The notes under the pieces are model-generated. The model saw nothing but the letters and a program-made list of their open reading frames with translations, searched no databases and was not told the DNA's origin. From assembly GCA_035507915.1 (NCBI GenBank), contig DATJNS010000053.1:1-49329 (forward strand): DNA of 49,329 bases, written 5' to 3'. Position numbers and translations under genes: made by a program. Origin of the DNA: JACQAI01 sp035507915. Lineage in GTDB: Bacteria; Pseudomonadota; Alphaproteobacteria; Elsterales; Elsteraceae. Below, in pieces: positions 31,571 through 40,832 of this stretch. Position 1 is the stretch's first letter; every line of letters starts with the position of its first letter.

Positions 31571-33283
31571 TCACCGCGGCTGCTGTCCGACAAGCCCGCC
31601 AGGCGGATCGGTCCGCGTTTCGGCTTCCGCGTCCAGGCTCTTGAGCCGACTCGGCTGGAGCTCGCCGGTCGTCTCGAGGATCGGATACGCGACCGAGCAA
31701 ATATGCGAGTGAATGCGCTTCAAGTCGCGTAGAACGTCGAGATGCAACGAGCTCGTCTCGATGCTCTCGACACGGCCATCGCGCAGACGCGCCAAGTGCT
31801 TCTCAGACGCGTCGCGCTCCGCCTCTCGGACGGCGACCTTCTCGTCGAGCAGTTGGCGTGCGATCTTCGCGTCGCCTGAAATGAATGCCCCGAGCGCAAG
31901 CTTGAGATTATCGGAAACACGGCGATGGAACGCCGTCAGCTCAGCCGCACCTTCGTCCGAGAACTTCAGCTTGTTCTTGATCTTCTTGGAAGCGAGCTCC
32001 ATCAGGTTCTTGTCGATGATGTCGCCGATGTGCTCGAGGTTGATGTCGAACGCGATGATCTCCATCGCGCGGCGTCCGTTGACCTCGTCCAGGCTCTCGC
32101 GCGTGATCTGGGTCACATAGAGCTTGATCGCCTCATGCAGTTTGTCGACGGCATTGTCCATGCGCTCGATCTGACCGACGAGCTTACGGTCGTCTGTCAA
32201 CAATGCCGTCATGCTCTGGCGCAGCATGGCGTCGACCAAATCGCCCATATGGAGCAATTCACGCGCGGCGCAGGTCAACGCGACCGACGGCGACTGCACA
32301 GCACCCGGGTCGAGATAGAGCGGTGTTTCCGGGTTGGGGCTTTTTGCCTGATCCGGCATCAGGCGCTCGAGAAGTCGAGCGAATGCACCAAGCGGGACGA
32401 CGAACAAGCCCGCCAGCGCCAAGTTGAAGAGGGTATGGAAATCGGCGGCCTGCCGAGCCGGATGCGGGTCCAGCCATTCGATTGCGTCGGCGATCTGGGG
32501 CAAAAAGGGCACCGTCAGGACGCAGCCGACGAGCCGGTTGATCAGGTTCCCCACCGGCACGCGCCGCGTCGCCGGGTTTGCGAAATCGCTGCCTTCGACG
32601 ATCGGGTTGATCGCGCTCCCAAGATTCGCGCCGACGATCAGCGCCAGCACCGCGACGGGAGTGATGAAGCCGGAGTAGCTGAGCGACATCACCAGGAGCA
32701 CGACGGCGACACTGGAATGGCTGAGCCACGCCATTAGCGCACCAATCACGACATTCAGCGTCGGCTGTCCGGTGACTGCCTTGAGTACCCCTTGGACGCT
32801 CGGTGCGTATTCGGCCGGCGCCAAGGTATCGAGCAGGATGTGCAACGAGAGGAGCATCAGACCGACGCCGATCGCAGTCCGACCGAGATCGCGCCAGCGG
32901 GTGCGCCCGCTGCGCTTGAACAGCGCCACGCCGATCACCAGGAGAATGGGCGCAATCCACGTGACGTCGAACGAGAGGAGCTGGACGATGAGCGTGGTGC
33001 CGACGTTTGCGCCGAGCATCACGGCCAAGGCCGGCACCAACGCGATCAGCCCGGAGGCGCTGAACGAGGCCACCATCAATCCGGTCGCCGTGCTGCTCTG
33101 GAGAACGCCGGTGACGGCCGCACCGACGAGGAATGCGCGCAATCGGCTGCGCAGAGCGCTTGAAAGGAATCGGCGAAGGTCGGCACCGAACGCCCTGACC
33201 ACGCCGGTCTGGACCATGTGCATGCCCCAGAGCAGCAGCGCGATACCGCCTGCCAAATCGAGAAAGATGTTCGTACCGGTCAC
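31571..33283 (-). CDS. Na+/phosphate cotransporter family protein with PhoU-like C-terminus
   Basis: A 570-residue protein. The first 340 residues are membrane with the two characteristic inverted repeats, GVLQSSTATGLMVASFSASG and WLSHSSVAVVLLVMSLSYSG, each holding the Gln/Ser-Ser substrate motif (the second has HSS rather than QSS). Residues about 350-545 are a PhoU-like helical domain (MDNAVDKLHEAIKLYV, FDINLEHIGDIIDK). The family (NptA/YjbB) moves phosphate with sodium; the PhoU part is thought to regulate. It precedes the exported phosphatase gene, an obvious functional pair. Confidence 0.93.
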   Translation of the reverse strand: MTGTNIFLDLAGGIALLLWGMHMVQTGVVRAFGADLRRFLSSALRSRLRAFLVGAAVTGVLQSSTATGLMVASFSASGLIALVPALAVMLGANVGTTLIVQLLSFDVTWIAPILLVIGVALFKRSGRTRWRDLGRTAIGVGLMLLSLHILLDTLAPAEYAPSVQGVLKAVTGQPTLNVVIGALMAWLSHSSVAVVLLVMSLSYSGFITPVAVLALIVGANLGSAINPIVEGSDFANPATRRVPVGNLINRLVGCVLTVPFLPQIADAIEWLDPHPARQAADFHTLFNLALAGLFVVPLGAFARLLERLMPDQAKSPNPETPLYLDPGAVQSPSVALTCAARELLHMGDLVDAMLRQSMTALLTDDRKLVGQIERMDNAVDKLHEAIKLYVTQITRESLDEVNGRRAMEIIAFDINLEHIGDIIDKNLMELASKKIKNKLKFSDEGAAELTAFHRRVSDNLKLALGAFISGDAKIARQLLDEKVAVREAERDASEKHLARLRDGRVESIETSSLHLDVLRDLKRIHSHICSVAYPILETTGELQPSRLKSLDAEAETRTDPPGGLVGQQPR

Positions 33284-33400
33284 GGTAGTCGTCTCTCTCC
33301 CCCTCCACCCATCCGCTACGACCGGCGGGGGCTGGATTTCGCTGACCTTTATACCGCGAAATTCAAACCTTGAGTATTGGAGAAGCCGGTGAACGAGCCG

Positions 33401-34171
33401 TCACGAGGTTCTTCGGAACGCAAGATCGGCCCACACGCCGGCGTGGTCGGATGGCCAAAGCGACAGGTCGTCCGTGCGTGGGCGATCGAGGCACACGCCG
33501 CTCGCCAGGACCTCCAACGAACCAGATGCCCAGATGTAGTCGATACAGCGATCCATCCTGGGCCAGTACGGGTGCGATACCTCGCCTGTCGCGTCGGCGA
33601 GCGGCGTGAAGGCGGTGGGCGCCGTCTGGGTCGGACGGAAGCGGCTGGTCATCAGCGCGGCCGAAGGCTGGTCGAGAGTCGCGTTGAAATCACCGCACAC
33701 GATGCAGGCAGTCGCGTCCGCCCGCGCATCGAGCCAGGCCAGCAGCTGCTGGACCTGGTGGAGGCGCAGGGAATCGTCGCCGCGCGACATGTAGAGGTGG
33801 GTCACGCAGACATCCAGGGGTTCGCCCTCGATCAGCAAGCGCGCGACCAGAGCGACCATGTCGCGTGCCTGAAAGTCGAAATTGCCGGTCTCGGTCACGG
33901 CGAAGCGCGTCAACAACGCCTCGCCCTCCACCGTGGACAAACTGTTGGCACGCGTCTGCTGGACCAGATGGTAATCGCAGCCGAGCCGTGCGCTGACGAC
34001 GGCGCGCAGCGCGCGAGCGGCCTGGAGCGGAACGGACACCTCGTTGAGCGCGATGATGTCGGGACGGAGTTCGGCAAGGCCCTGCTCGATCAGCGGACGG
34101 CGCAGCGACCACCGCTTGTGATCCTGCTCGAGGTTGAGGGTCACGACCCGGAAGCGCGCCGCCGCTGGCAT
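33401..34171 (-). CDS. Endonuclease/exonuclease/phosphatase family protein
   Basis: A 256-residue protein of the EEP fold, Mg-dependent phosphodiester or phosphomonoester hydrolases. Motifs: TLNLEQD at the start, ALNEV with the metal-binding Glu, VTHLYMSRGDD, CGDFNATLDQPS and the C-terminal PSDHAGVWADL. No signal peptide, so cytosolic. It follows the MFS gene by 2 bp and is the last gene of a three-gene minus-strand operon. Substrate could be nucleic acid, phospholipid headgroup or sugar phosphate. Confidence 0.87.
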   Translation of the reverse strand: MPAAARFRVVTLNLEQDHKRWSLRRPLIEQGLAELRPDIIALNEVSVPLQAARALRAVVSARLGCDYHLVQQTRANSLSTVEGEALLTRFAVTETGNFDFQARDMVALVARLLIEGEPLDVCVTHLYMSRGDDSLRLHQVQQLLAWLDARADATACIVCGDFNATLDQPSAALMTSRFRPTQTAPTAFTPLADATGEVSHPYWPRMDRCIDYIWASGSLEVLASGVCLDRPRTDDLSLWPSDHAGVWADLAFRRTS

Positions 34172-34173
34172 CG

Positions 34174-35376
34174 CTAGTCGGACGCCAGCTCGCCGCGCAG
34201 CGGGATGGTCAACGGCACGACCATCAGGACCACGACGGCGATCAGCGGGACCATGGCGTGCAGCCCGAGCGCGTCACTGAAGGCGCCGCACAGGGTCGGT
34301 GCCAGCGCACCGGAGCCGATCGTCACGGTGTAGAACAGGCCGAACGCGCGCGCCCGACGCGCCACCGGCACCAGCTCGGGCACGCTGCCGTAGAGCACTG
34401 ACGAGGTACCGTTGAGCGCAATGCCGATCAGCGGCAGCAGCGCCAGGGCGGGCAGCGCCGGCAGCACGAGGATCAGGAGCATGCCCACCGCGGTTCCAAC
34501 CTCTGTCAGGATCACGGTGCGGAGAATGCCGACTCGGCGGGCGATCACGCCGCAGACGAACTTGCCAATCGCACCGCCCGTGAAGACCAGGCCCAGGGCG
34601 ACGCCCAGCATGGGCACCGATACGCCCTTCTCCGTCAGGAGGAACGGCAGGAACGTGAGGAAGCTGGTGCGCACGCCGCTGTCGATCACGCCGATCACCG
34701 CGAGCGCGCCGAAGGCGCGCCAGCGCGCTTGGTCGGGGCCGATCGTCTCGCGCGTCCGGGCGGCCGATGGGGGCTCAGGCTCACGGCGCCAGCCGCCGAG
34801 CGCAACGGCGATCGCGACGGCGCCGACCAGCCCGCACAGGCCCAAGATGCCGATTGCCTCGCGCCAACCCCAGGCCGCGATCGTGACGGCGAGCAGAGCC
34901 GGCACCGCGACCTTGCCGACGTCGCCGGCGAAATTATACGTGCCCAGCGCCTCGCGCAGGCGCCGCCCGTCATGCGCGCGCGCCACCAGGGACGAGCTCA
35001 GCGGATGCTGAACGCCCGAGCCGAGACCGCCGGCGAGCAGGCACAGCGCGAGCCCGACGAAGCCCGCGGTCAAGCTCGACAGCGCGAGCCCGAGGGCCGC
35101 CACCGCGGTGCCGAGCGCCAGCAACCAGCGCTCGCCGATGCGATCGGCGATCAGTCCGGCCGGCACCTGAAAGCTCGCCATCGCGCCCGAATAGAACGTC
35201 TTGAGCAGGCCGACCTGGGTGAGCGACAGCGCGAGCTGTGCCTGCCAAATCGGGAACAGGAGATAGAGCATGTCGGAGAAGCCGTCGTGCAGCGCGTGCG
35301 CGCCGCAACAGGTCACCAGCGTCCGCAGCCGCGCGGTCACGCGCCAGAACGGCTCGCGCGCCAACGCCGTCGTCAT
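34174..35376 (-). CDS. MFS transporter
   Basis: A 400-residue major facilitator with about 12 spans. ATG 35376 (MTTALAREPFWRVTARLRTL) overlaps the stop of the DMT gene as ATGA; the frame is open much further upstream through the DMT gene, but that part is a shadow. The loop 2-3 motif region is GLIADRIGERWLLALG, and the central loop starts GGWRREPEPP. Fosmidomycin-resistance-like layout (SDMLYLLFPIWQAQLALS near the start). Probably an exporter; substrate unknown. Confidence 0.9.
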   Translation of the reverse strand: MTTALAREPFWRVTARLRTLVTCCGAHALHDGFSDMLYLLFPIWQAQLALSLTQVGLLKTFYSGAMASFQVPAGLIADRIGERWLLALGTAVAALGLALSSLTAGFVGLALCLLAGGLGSGVQHPLSSSLVARAHDGRRLREALGTYNFAGDVGKVAVPALLAVTIAAWGWREAIGILGLCGLVGAVAIAVALGGWRREPEPPSAARTRETIGPDQARWRAFGALAVIGVIDSGVRTSFLTFLPFLLTEKGVSVPMLGVALGLVFTGGAIGKFVCGVIARRVGILRTVILTEVGTAVGMLLILVLPALPALALLPLIGIALNGTSSVLYGSVPELVPVARRARAFGLFYTVTIGSGALAPTLCGAFSDALGLHAMVPLIAVVVLMVVPLTIPLRGELASD

Positions 35377-36221
35377 GGCCGATAGCCCAGGCAGGCGGCG
35401 CCGAGCGCGATCACCCCGCAGGCGGCGACGCGGCGCACGGTCAGGGTCTCGTTGAGGAACAGCCGGCCGAGCAGTGCGGCGAACACGACGCTCGTCTCGC
35501 GCAGCGCCGAGACGGGCCCCATCGGGCCCAACGTCATGGCCCACAAGACGACGCCATAGGCCAAGATCGACAGCAAGCCGCCGACCGCGGCCTTGGTCGC
35601 GTCCGCCAGGCTGCACACGAACGCCGCGGTGCCGCGATGCGCGACCAGGATCAGGGGTACCGACAGGCCCTCGCACAGGAAGAACCACAGCACGTACGCG
35701 CGCGTGTCGCCCGACAGGCGCACGCCGGTGCCGTCGACCACCGTATAGGCGGCAATGCACAGCCCGGTGGCCAACGCCGCGGGCAGGCTCGCGGCGGCGA
35801 TCCGGCCGCGCCGCAGCGCGAGCGTCATGATGCCGCCCGAAACCAGGACGATGCCGAGTGTGGTCAGGAGGGATAGGCGCTCGCCGGCGAACAGCGCGGC
35901 ACCCAAGGTGACGAGCAGCGGCGACGAGCCGCGCGCGATCGGGTAGGCCTCGCCGAGGTCGCCGGTGCGATAGGCCCGGACGAGAAACAGGTTGTAGCCG
36001 ACATGGATCGCGGTCGAGGCGGCGATGCAGTACCACGCCGCGCGGCTGGGTAGCGCGAGGTCGGGCCACAGCACGGTCAGCGCGACGGCGGCGAGCACGA
36101 CGTCGGTCGCGCACATGACGACCATCGCTTGCAGCCGCGCGTGGCTGCTGCGCAGCAGTGCGTTCCACGATGCGTGCAGCAGCGCCGCGAGCAGCACGAG
36201 GGCGGCCGCGCCGGGATTCAT
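35373..36221 (-). CDS. DMT superfamily (EamA) transporter
   Basis: A 282-residue membrane protein with two EamA halves and about ten spans. ATG 36221 (MNPGAAALVLLAALLHASWN) follows GAGGGCGG. The ends of the halves have FLVRAYRTGDLGEAYPIARG and ALRETSVVFAALLGRLFLNE, the standard pattern with glutamates flanking a span. First gene of the DMT-MFS-EEP operon, divergent from the GcvA-like LysR gene, which probably controls it. Confidence 0.92.
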   Translation of the reverse strand: MNPGAAALVLLAALLHASWNALLRSSHARLQAMVVMCATDVVLAAVALTVLWPDLALPSRAAWYCIAASTAIHVGYNLFLVRAYRTGDLGEAYPIARGSSPLLVTLGAALFAGERLSLLTTLGIVLVSGGIMTLALRRGRIAAASLPAALATGLCIAAYTVVDGTGVRLSGDTRAYVLWFFLCEGLSVPLILVAHRGTAAFVCSLADATKAAVGGLLSILAYGVVLWAMTLGPMGPVSALRETSVVFAALLGRLFLNETLTVRRVAACGVIALGAACLGYRP

Positions 36222-36445
36222 GACACCGCCCTCGCCACGGGACGCCGACGGTGGCCCGGACGGCGCCGGCCGATCGTCACGTGAGGGGCTCTGACACGGG
36301 CTGACACCACACCATCGTCGATCGGGATCCCTGGTTTCCGTGCCGCAGGCAGGCTCAGCGCCAAAATCGGCCGTGACTCTGCCCCGATGACAGGATGGCG
36401 ACAAACGAGTTATCGTGCCTATTCATGTGAGAAAAAATCACGCAA
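36222..36445. promoter_or_regulatory. Divergent promoter region, DMT operon / LysR gene
   Basis: 224 bp between two divergent starts. It includes an AT-rich piece just before the LysR gene (GAGTTATCGTGCCTATTCATG, shortened here, near 36407-36426) where a LysR site and both promoters are likely; I could not fix exact boxes. Confidence 0.35.
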
Positions 36446-37381
36446 ATGGCCCGCCCTCTGCCCTCGCTCAATGCCTTGCGCGCGTTCGAGGCCGCCGCGC
36501 GGCACGGCAGCTTCACGCGCGCCGCGCTCGAGCTCGGCGTGACCCACGGTGCCGTCAGCCGGCAGGTGCAGGCGCTCGAGGCGCGTCTTGGCCGGCCGCT
36601 GTTCCGGCGCTTCAATCGTCGCATCGAGCTCACGGATGCGGGGGCGGCCTATCGCACCGAGATCGGCGGCGCGTTCGACCGCATCGCGGCGGCGACCGCG
36701 CGGTTCGCCGAGGACGGCGCGCGCCGCGTCCTGCACGTCACCGCCCTGCCGACCTTCACGATCCGCTGGCTGATCCCGCGTCTGTCGGATTTCCAGATCC
36801 GCAATCCGCAGATCGAGGTTCGGCTCACCACCGCCTCCGAACAAGCCGAGTCGCTGCGCGAGCCGTTCGACGTCATCATTCGCGGCGGGCCCGAGCGGTG
36901 GTCCGGCTTCCGGCGCGCCAGGTTTCTCGACGAAGGCCGCATCCCCGTGTGCAGCCCGTCGCTGCTGAAGCGCACGCCGCTGCGCAGGCCGGAGGATCTG
37001 CGCCACCACACGCTGCTGCATTCGGCGACCCTGCGCGACGTCTGGCCGAAATGGCTGGCGGCCGCGGGCATCGCCGATCTCGCGCCCGCCGCCGACCTCG
37101 TGTTCGAGCACTTCTATCTGTCGATCCAGGCAGCGGTCGACGGGCTCGGCGTCGCCATGGGTCCGCTCACGCTGGTGGCCGAGGATCTCGCCCACCGGCG
37201 CCTCGTGTTGCCGTTCGGTGCGCCCGTGCTGCCGGGGCGCGGCTATTACATGTACGTGCCCGAGACGCGGCACGACCCGACGGTCGAGCTCTTCTGCCAG
37301 TGGCTGGCGCGCGCCGGCGCAGCCTTCGCCCAGCCAGGTCCGCTCTCGGACATGGTGGGGCGGCAAACCGGCCGACGGTGA
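36446..37381 (+). CDS. LysR family regulator, GcvA-like
   Basis: A 311-residue regulator. N-terminus MARPLPSLNALRAFEAAARH, HTH FTRAALELGVTHGAVSRQVQ and ALEARLGRPLFRR are those of the GcvA subgroup; the effector domain follows from about residue 93 (VLHVTALPTFTIRWLIPRLS). Divergent from the DMT-MFS-EEP operon. Other GcvA-like proteins activate divergent metabolic or efflux genes; the ligand is unknown. Confidence 0.93.
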   Translation: MARPLPSLNALRAFEAAARHGSFTRAALELGVTHGAVSRQVQALEARLGRPLFRRFNRRIELTDAGAAYRTEIGGAFDRIAAATARFAEDGARRVLHVTALPTFTIRWLIPRLSDFQIRNPQIEVRLTTASEQAESLREPFDVIIRGGPERWSGFRRARFLDEGRIPVCSPSLLKRTPLRRPEDLRHHTLLHSATLRDVWPKWLAAAGIADLAPAADLVFEHFYLSIQAAVDGLGVAMGPLTLVAEDLAHRRLVLPFGAPVLPGRGYYMYVPETRHDPTVELFCQWLARAGAAFAQPGPLSDMVGRQTGRR

Positions 37382-37469
37382 CCGGTTACGGGTCTGCCAC
37401 CGGCGAAGACCGAGATGGGCTATGGTGAGGGATGAGGACGTGGAAACGCAAAAAGGGAATCACCCCCGC

Positions 37470-38117
37470 ATGAGCAGAAACACGCCTCTCAAGCCTTGGC
37501 GCGTGCTGGCCAGTGCAATCACATATGAGGATCGATGGCTGCGTGTCCGCAGCGATGATTGCGTGACTGCTTCTGGCACGCGCATCAATCCCTACCATGT
37601 CATCGAGTACGCCGATTGGGTGAACGTGGTGCCTCTCACCGGACCCGACCTTCAACTCGTGCTGGTCAAGGAATATCGTCACGGCCGAGCCGAGATTTTC
37701 ACCGGATTGGTGAGCGGCACGATCGAGCCCAGCGATACCCAAAACGGAATCGATAGCGCAGAGACTGCTGCGCGCCGCGAGCTTCTCGAAGAGACCGGGT
37801 ATCGCGGTGGCCGCTTCGACCGAGTTCTATGCTCCTATCCGAATCCGGCCAATCACAGTAATCGAGTGACCTCATTCCTCGCCCTCGGAGTCGAGTGTGG
37901 TGATCGGCGATCTCTCGATGACAACGAAGAAATCGACGTGATACTCGACGATCTGCCGAGTGTTCTGCTGCGGTTGCGGAGCGGTGAATTGCGGATGCAA
38001 GCAATGCATGTCGCCGCTATCTGGTCCGCGGCAGCCCAAATCATGGCGAATCACGAAGCACCCGGTGCGGTGATGCCACTCCGCGCCCGGTTGCAGAAAG
38101 CCGTCGCGCCCGCGTGA
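37470..38117 (+). CDS. Nudix hydrolase
   Basis: A 215-residue protein of the ADP-ribose pyrophosphatase-like Nudix group. The Nudix box core is AARRELLEETGY at about residues 98-109, with Asp instead of the usual first Glu and no Gly at the expected spacing, so the first half of the box is degenerate while the catalytic REx2EExG is intact. ATG 37470 gives MSRNTPLKPWRVLASAITYE; AAGGGA lies 12 bp upstream. Cleaves a nucleoside diphosphate linked to another group. Followed by HAD, DUF4406-like and ComB-type genes on the same strand, which may form a nucleotide/phosphoester clean-up cluster. Confidence 0.85.
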   Translation: MSRNTPLKPWRVLASAITYEDRWLRVRSDDCVTASGTRINPYHVIEYADWVNVVPLTGPDLQLVLVKEYRHGRAEIFTGLVSGTIEPSDTQNGIDSAETAARRELLEETGYRGGRFDRVLCSYPNPANHSNRVTSFLALGVECGDRRSLDDNEEIDVILDDLPSVLLRLRSGELRMQAMHVAAIWSAAAQIMANHEAPGAVMPLRARLQKAVAPA

Positions 38118-38143
38118 CGGGTCCTACGGCAAGGCGCGCTTGA

Positions 38144-38833
38144 ATGTCCGAGATCGTGGCCCAGCTTCCCCGAGCCCCTAGAGCCGTCGTGTTCGACATG
38201 GACGGACTCCTCTTCGATACTGAGGCGCTGTACCAAAAGGCGATGCTGGCCGTGGCAAAGGAAGACGGCCACGACCTCACGGTTGCGGCACGGCTTTCGA
38301 TTGGCGTCCCGTGGCACGTCACCAGGGTCATCTTCCGCGACCACTGTGGTCCAGGCTTTCCCGTCGAAGCCTTCATGACCTCGTGGGTGAGGCGGTTCAC
38401 AGCCATGGCCGAGACCGAGCTCGCACTCAAGCCGGGCGTGATCGAGCTGCTGGACGCGCTGGACGACCTCCAGCTGCCCCGCGCGATTGCCACGTCCTCG
38501 GCGCATTTAACGGTCCAAAACCATTTAACAGCACATGGGCTCATCGGCCGTTTCCACGAGATCGTCGCGCACGGCGATTACGAGGCAAGCAAGCCGGCAC
38601 CGGATCCCTTCTTGCTCGCCGCCAGGCGCCTGGGAGTCGAGCCTACGGCCTGCTTAGCGCTGGAGGACTCGCACAACGGTGTCCGGTCGGCGGCCGCAGC
38701 TGGGATGATGACCGTGATGGTGCCGGATCTGCTCGAAGCGACCGCGGAGATGCGGGAACTCTGCGTCATGGTCGCCAGCGACCTGCACGAGGTGCGCTTT
38801 GCGCTTCACCGGCAGGCTGGAGTCTCGTCATGA
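38144..38833 (+). CDS. HAD family phosphatase (beta-phosphoglucomutase-like subclass)
   Basis: A 229-residue HAD hydrolase. Motif I is VVFDMDGLLFDTE with nucleophile Asp18 and Asp20; motif II is ATSSAH; motif III is the Lys in KPAPDPFLLA; motif IV is LALEDSHNGV. A helical cap lies between motif I and II. All catalytic residues are present. Known relatives dephosphorylate sugar phosphates, phosphoglycolate or nucleotides. It is 27 bp downstream of the Nudix gene. Confidence 0.92.
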   Translation: MSEIVAQLPRAPRAVVFDMDGLLFDTEALYQKAMLAVAKEDGHDLTVAARLSIGVPWHVTRVIFRDHCGPGFPVEAFMTSWVRRFTAMAETELALKPGVIELLDALDDLQLPRAIATSSAHLTVQNHLTAHGLIGRFHEIVAHGDYEASKPAPDPFLLAARRLGVEPTACLALEDSHNGVRSAAAAGMMTVMVPDLLEATAEMRELCVMVASDLHEVRFALHRQAGVSS

Positions 38834-38918
38834 GTGCCGATGCGCGGAACCTGATGCGCCCTGCTTTGGCTTCGGCCGGTCTCGGTCGGAGGGGTCCGGG
38901 TCACGCGGAGGGTACTGC

Positions 38919-39263
38919 ATGTGGATCATGATCGCGGGCCCGTACGGCACAGGTGCCTCCAACGCCGAGCAACGCGCCGACAATTCGCGAGAGCTGAACC
39001 GCGCCGCGCTCGAGGTCTTCCGGAAGGGCCACGTACCGGTCGTCGGCGTGAACAACGCAGTGCCCCTCATCGAGGCCGCCGGACCTGGTTCGTACGATGA
39101 GATCATGATGCCGCTCTCGCTGGCGCTCGCCGAGCGGTGCGACGCTTGCTTGCGCGTAGGCGGCGCATCGCGCGGTGCCGACGACGAGGTCTCGAGGTTC
39201 CGTGCAGCCGGACGCCCCGTCTATCTCTCGCTCGACGACGTCCCGACTGGGTTGCCTCTGTAA
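38919..39263 (+). CDS. DUF4406-like / nucleoside deoxyribosyltransferase-fold small protein
   Basis: A 114-residue cytosolic protein. ATG 38919 has GGAGGG at 6-bp spacing and gives MWIMIAGPYGTGASNAEQRA; upstream codons overlap the HAD gene. The N-terminal IAGPY, the NNAVPLIEAAGPG middle and the RCDACLRVGGASRGADDEV end resemble proteins of the 2-deoxyribosyltransferase-like fold (usually cutting N-glycosidic bonds of nucleotides), but I cannot assign activity. Cluster context with Nudix and HAD genes agrees with nucleotide metabolism (inference). Confidence 0.65.
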   Translation: MWIMIAGPYGTGASNAEQRADNSRELNRAALEVFRKGHVPVVGVNNAVPLIEAAGPGSYDEIMMPLSLALAERCDACLRVGGASRGADDEVSRFRAAGRPVYLSLDDVPTGLPL

Positions 39264-39292
39264 GCTGAGGCTGCACGACGCATCAGGCCAGA

Positions 39293-39988
39293 ATGGAAAT
39301 CTCGATCCACAGCCTCCTCGAAGGGGCTTCACGAGCGGCCGGCACGGTGGCGGTCATCGATGTATTTCGGGCCTTTACGACCGCGGCCGTAGCGCTTGCC
39401 AATGGCGCCTCTCGCATCATCATGGTCAGCACGGTCGAGGAGGCGCTCGCTCTACGCGATACCGGGATCGGGCAAATATGCATGGGCGAGGTTCGCGGCC
39501 GAGCACCGGCCGAGTTCGATTTCGGGAATTCTCCGTTCGAGGTCCGCGAGATCGATTTTGGCGGCAAGACAATCATCCAGCGGACCAGTGCAGGCACCCA
39601 GGGGATTGTCACGGCGGCAAGTCGGGCCGACCGCCTCTATGCGGCATCATTGGTCATCGCAGATGGCACAGTCCGGGCGATGCTCGCCGGATCGCCCGAT
39701 CAAATCGCTCTCGTCGCGATGGGTGATAACGGCCGCAAGCGTACCGATGAGGACGAGGTCTGCGCGATCCATCTCCGTAACCGGCTGGAAGGTCGACCAG
39801 GTGATCCCGAGGCGGTACGTCGCCTGGTCTTGGCCGGCGGCGAAGTTGCGCGCTTCTACGACCCAGCCCGGGCACATCTGCACCCGGAAGACGTGGAGAT
39901 CGCGCTCGATATTGATCGGTACGATTTCGCGATCCGGGTCAAGATCGAGGACGGTCGACCAGTCGGATGTATCGAAAGACCCGCCTGA
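39293..39988 (+). CDS. 2-phosphosulfolactate phosphatase (ComB) family protein
   Basis: A 231-residue protein of the ComB family (PF04029), Mg-dependent phosphatases that produce sulfolactate in coenzyme M synthesis in archaea. Seen: VAVIDVFRAFTTAAVALANG, FGNSPFEV, IIQRTSAGTQGIV and a C-terminal ALDIDRYDFAIRV. Length and motifs fit the family. No other sulfolactate or coenzyme M genes are near; in this setting the substrate is probably a different phosphoester. It follows the DUF4406-like gene by 29 bp. Confidence 0.85.
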   Translation: MEISIHSLLEGASRAAGTVAVIDVFRAFTTAAVALANGASRIIMVSTVEEALALRDTGIGQICMGEVRGRAPAEFDFGNSPFEVREIDFGGKTIIQRTSAGTQGIVTAASRADRLYAASLVIADGTVRAMLAGSPDQIALVAMGDNGRKRTDEDEVCAIHLRNRLEGRPGDPEAVRRLVLAGGEVARFYDPARAHLHPEDVEIALDIDRYDFAIRVKIEDGRPVGCIERPA

Positions 39989-40091
39989 CTGAGATCGCGC
40001 GGGTTTCGCCCGGTTGATGCCCAAGAGCACGTGGAGCCACCAGGCCGCTTCCTAAAAAAGCCGGGATTGCAACGTGGACTGAGCGTTCCTC

Positions 40092-40739
40092 TTACGCTGC
40101 CGGTTCCTCCACGGGTATCCGGCACCAATCCAAAAAGGCCGCGAAAGCCATGGCGGACGCCATGCCGATGCTGAAACCCAGTAGAGCATCGCTCAGGAAA
40201 TGATGGCCCGTGACCACGGGCTCCATGGCGAAGGCGAAGCCCGCGGTCAGGATGGTCAAGCGTCTGGGGCGATCGACCATGCTTGCCGCCATCGCCAAAG
40301 CGGCGCACACCGCCGCATGGCCCGACGGGAACGAATTGAATGCGTAATCCCATCGGAAGAAGTCGAAGCTGTAGGTGCCGTTGGACAAGAACAGCTCCGG
40401 CCTGGCGCGTCCGAATAGGAACTTGAGAAGACTACAGGCGGTATGCGCTGTGGTGATCGCACCGAAGATGAACAGGGTTCGGTTGGCACGGATGCCGTCC
40501 GAATTCACGAAGATGATCGCAGCGAACGGCACCACGATGTACAGCAGGGCCGACGGCGAGCCCATGTCCGGGATGACCTCCATCGCGAGCTCGGTGACCT
40601 GGTCGCGGCTCGCGACCACGAATTGCTCGAGGCGCAGATCAAGAAAGAAGATCGAAACCGCGCAGGCGATTGCCACGTCGATCGCCAGAATCGTTACGCG
40701 GACGCGACCGGTCAGATTAGCCCTGATGCTCTGCAACAT
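40092..40739 (-). CDS. PAP2 family membrane phosphatase
   Basis: A 215-residue membrane protein with about six spans. The three PAP2 motifs are KFLFGRARP, PSGHAA and HHFLSDALLG, giving the catalytic His and phosphate-binding Arg/Lys. Such enzymes remove phosphate from phosphatidate or undecaprenyl diphosphate-type lipids at the membrane. Start 40739 (MLQSIRANLTGRVRVTILAI) is followed by a first span. Monocistronic or the end of the ABC operon upstream (93 bp gap). Confidence 0.92.
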   Translation of the reverse strand: MLQSIRANLTGRVRVTILAIDVAIACAVSIFFLDLRLEQFVVASRDQVTELAMEVIPDMGSPSALLYIVVPFAAIIFVNSDGIRANRTLFIFGAITTAHTACSLLKFLFGRARPELFLSNGTYSFDFFRWDYAFNSFPSGHAAVCAALAMAASMVDRPRRLTILTAGFAFAMEPVVTGHHFLSDALLGFSIGMASAMAFAAFLDWCRIPVEEPAA

Positions 40740-40832
40740 GGACGTGCTCCCTGGACTCGACTCACGTACATGAAAGACGACGCTCTGAAAGGGAAATCAT
40801 CTGTCTCTGGTCGTCACCGTCTCCTCCCGTCG

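Noticed and set aside
34174..36168. One open frame of 664 codons running through both the MFS gene and the DMT gene, as if a fused transporter.
   Set aside because: The first 264 codons are Arg/Pro-rich noise in the DMT region, whose own frame encodes a normal EamA protein ending in an ATGA overlap with MFS ATG 35376.
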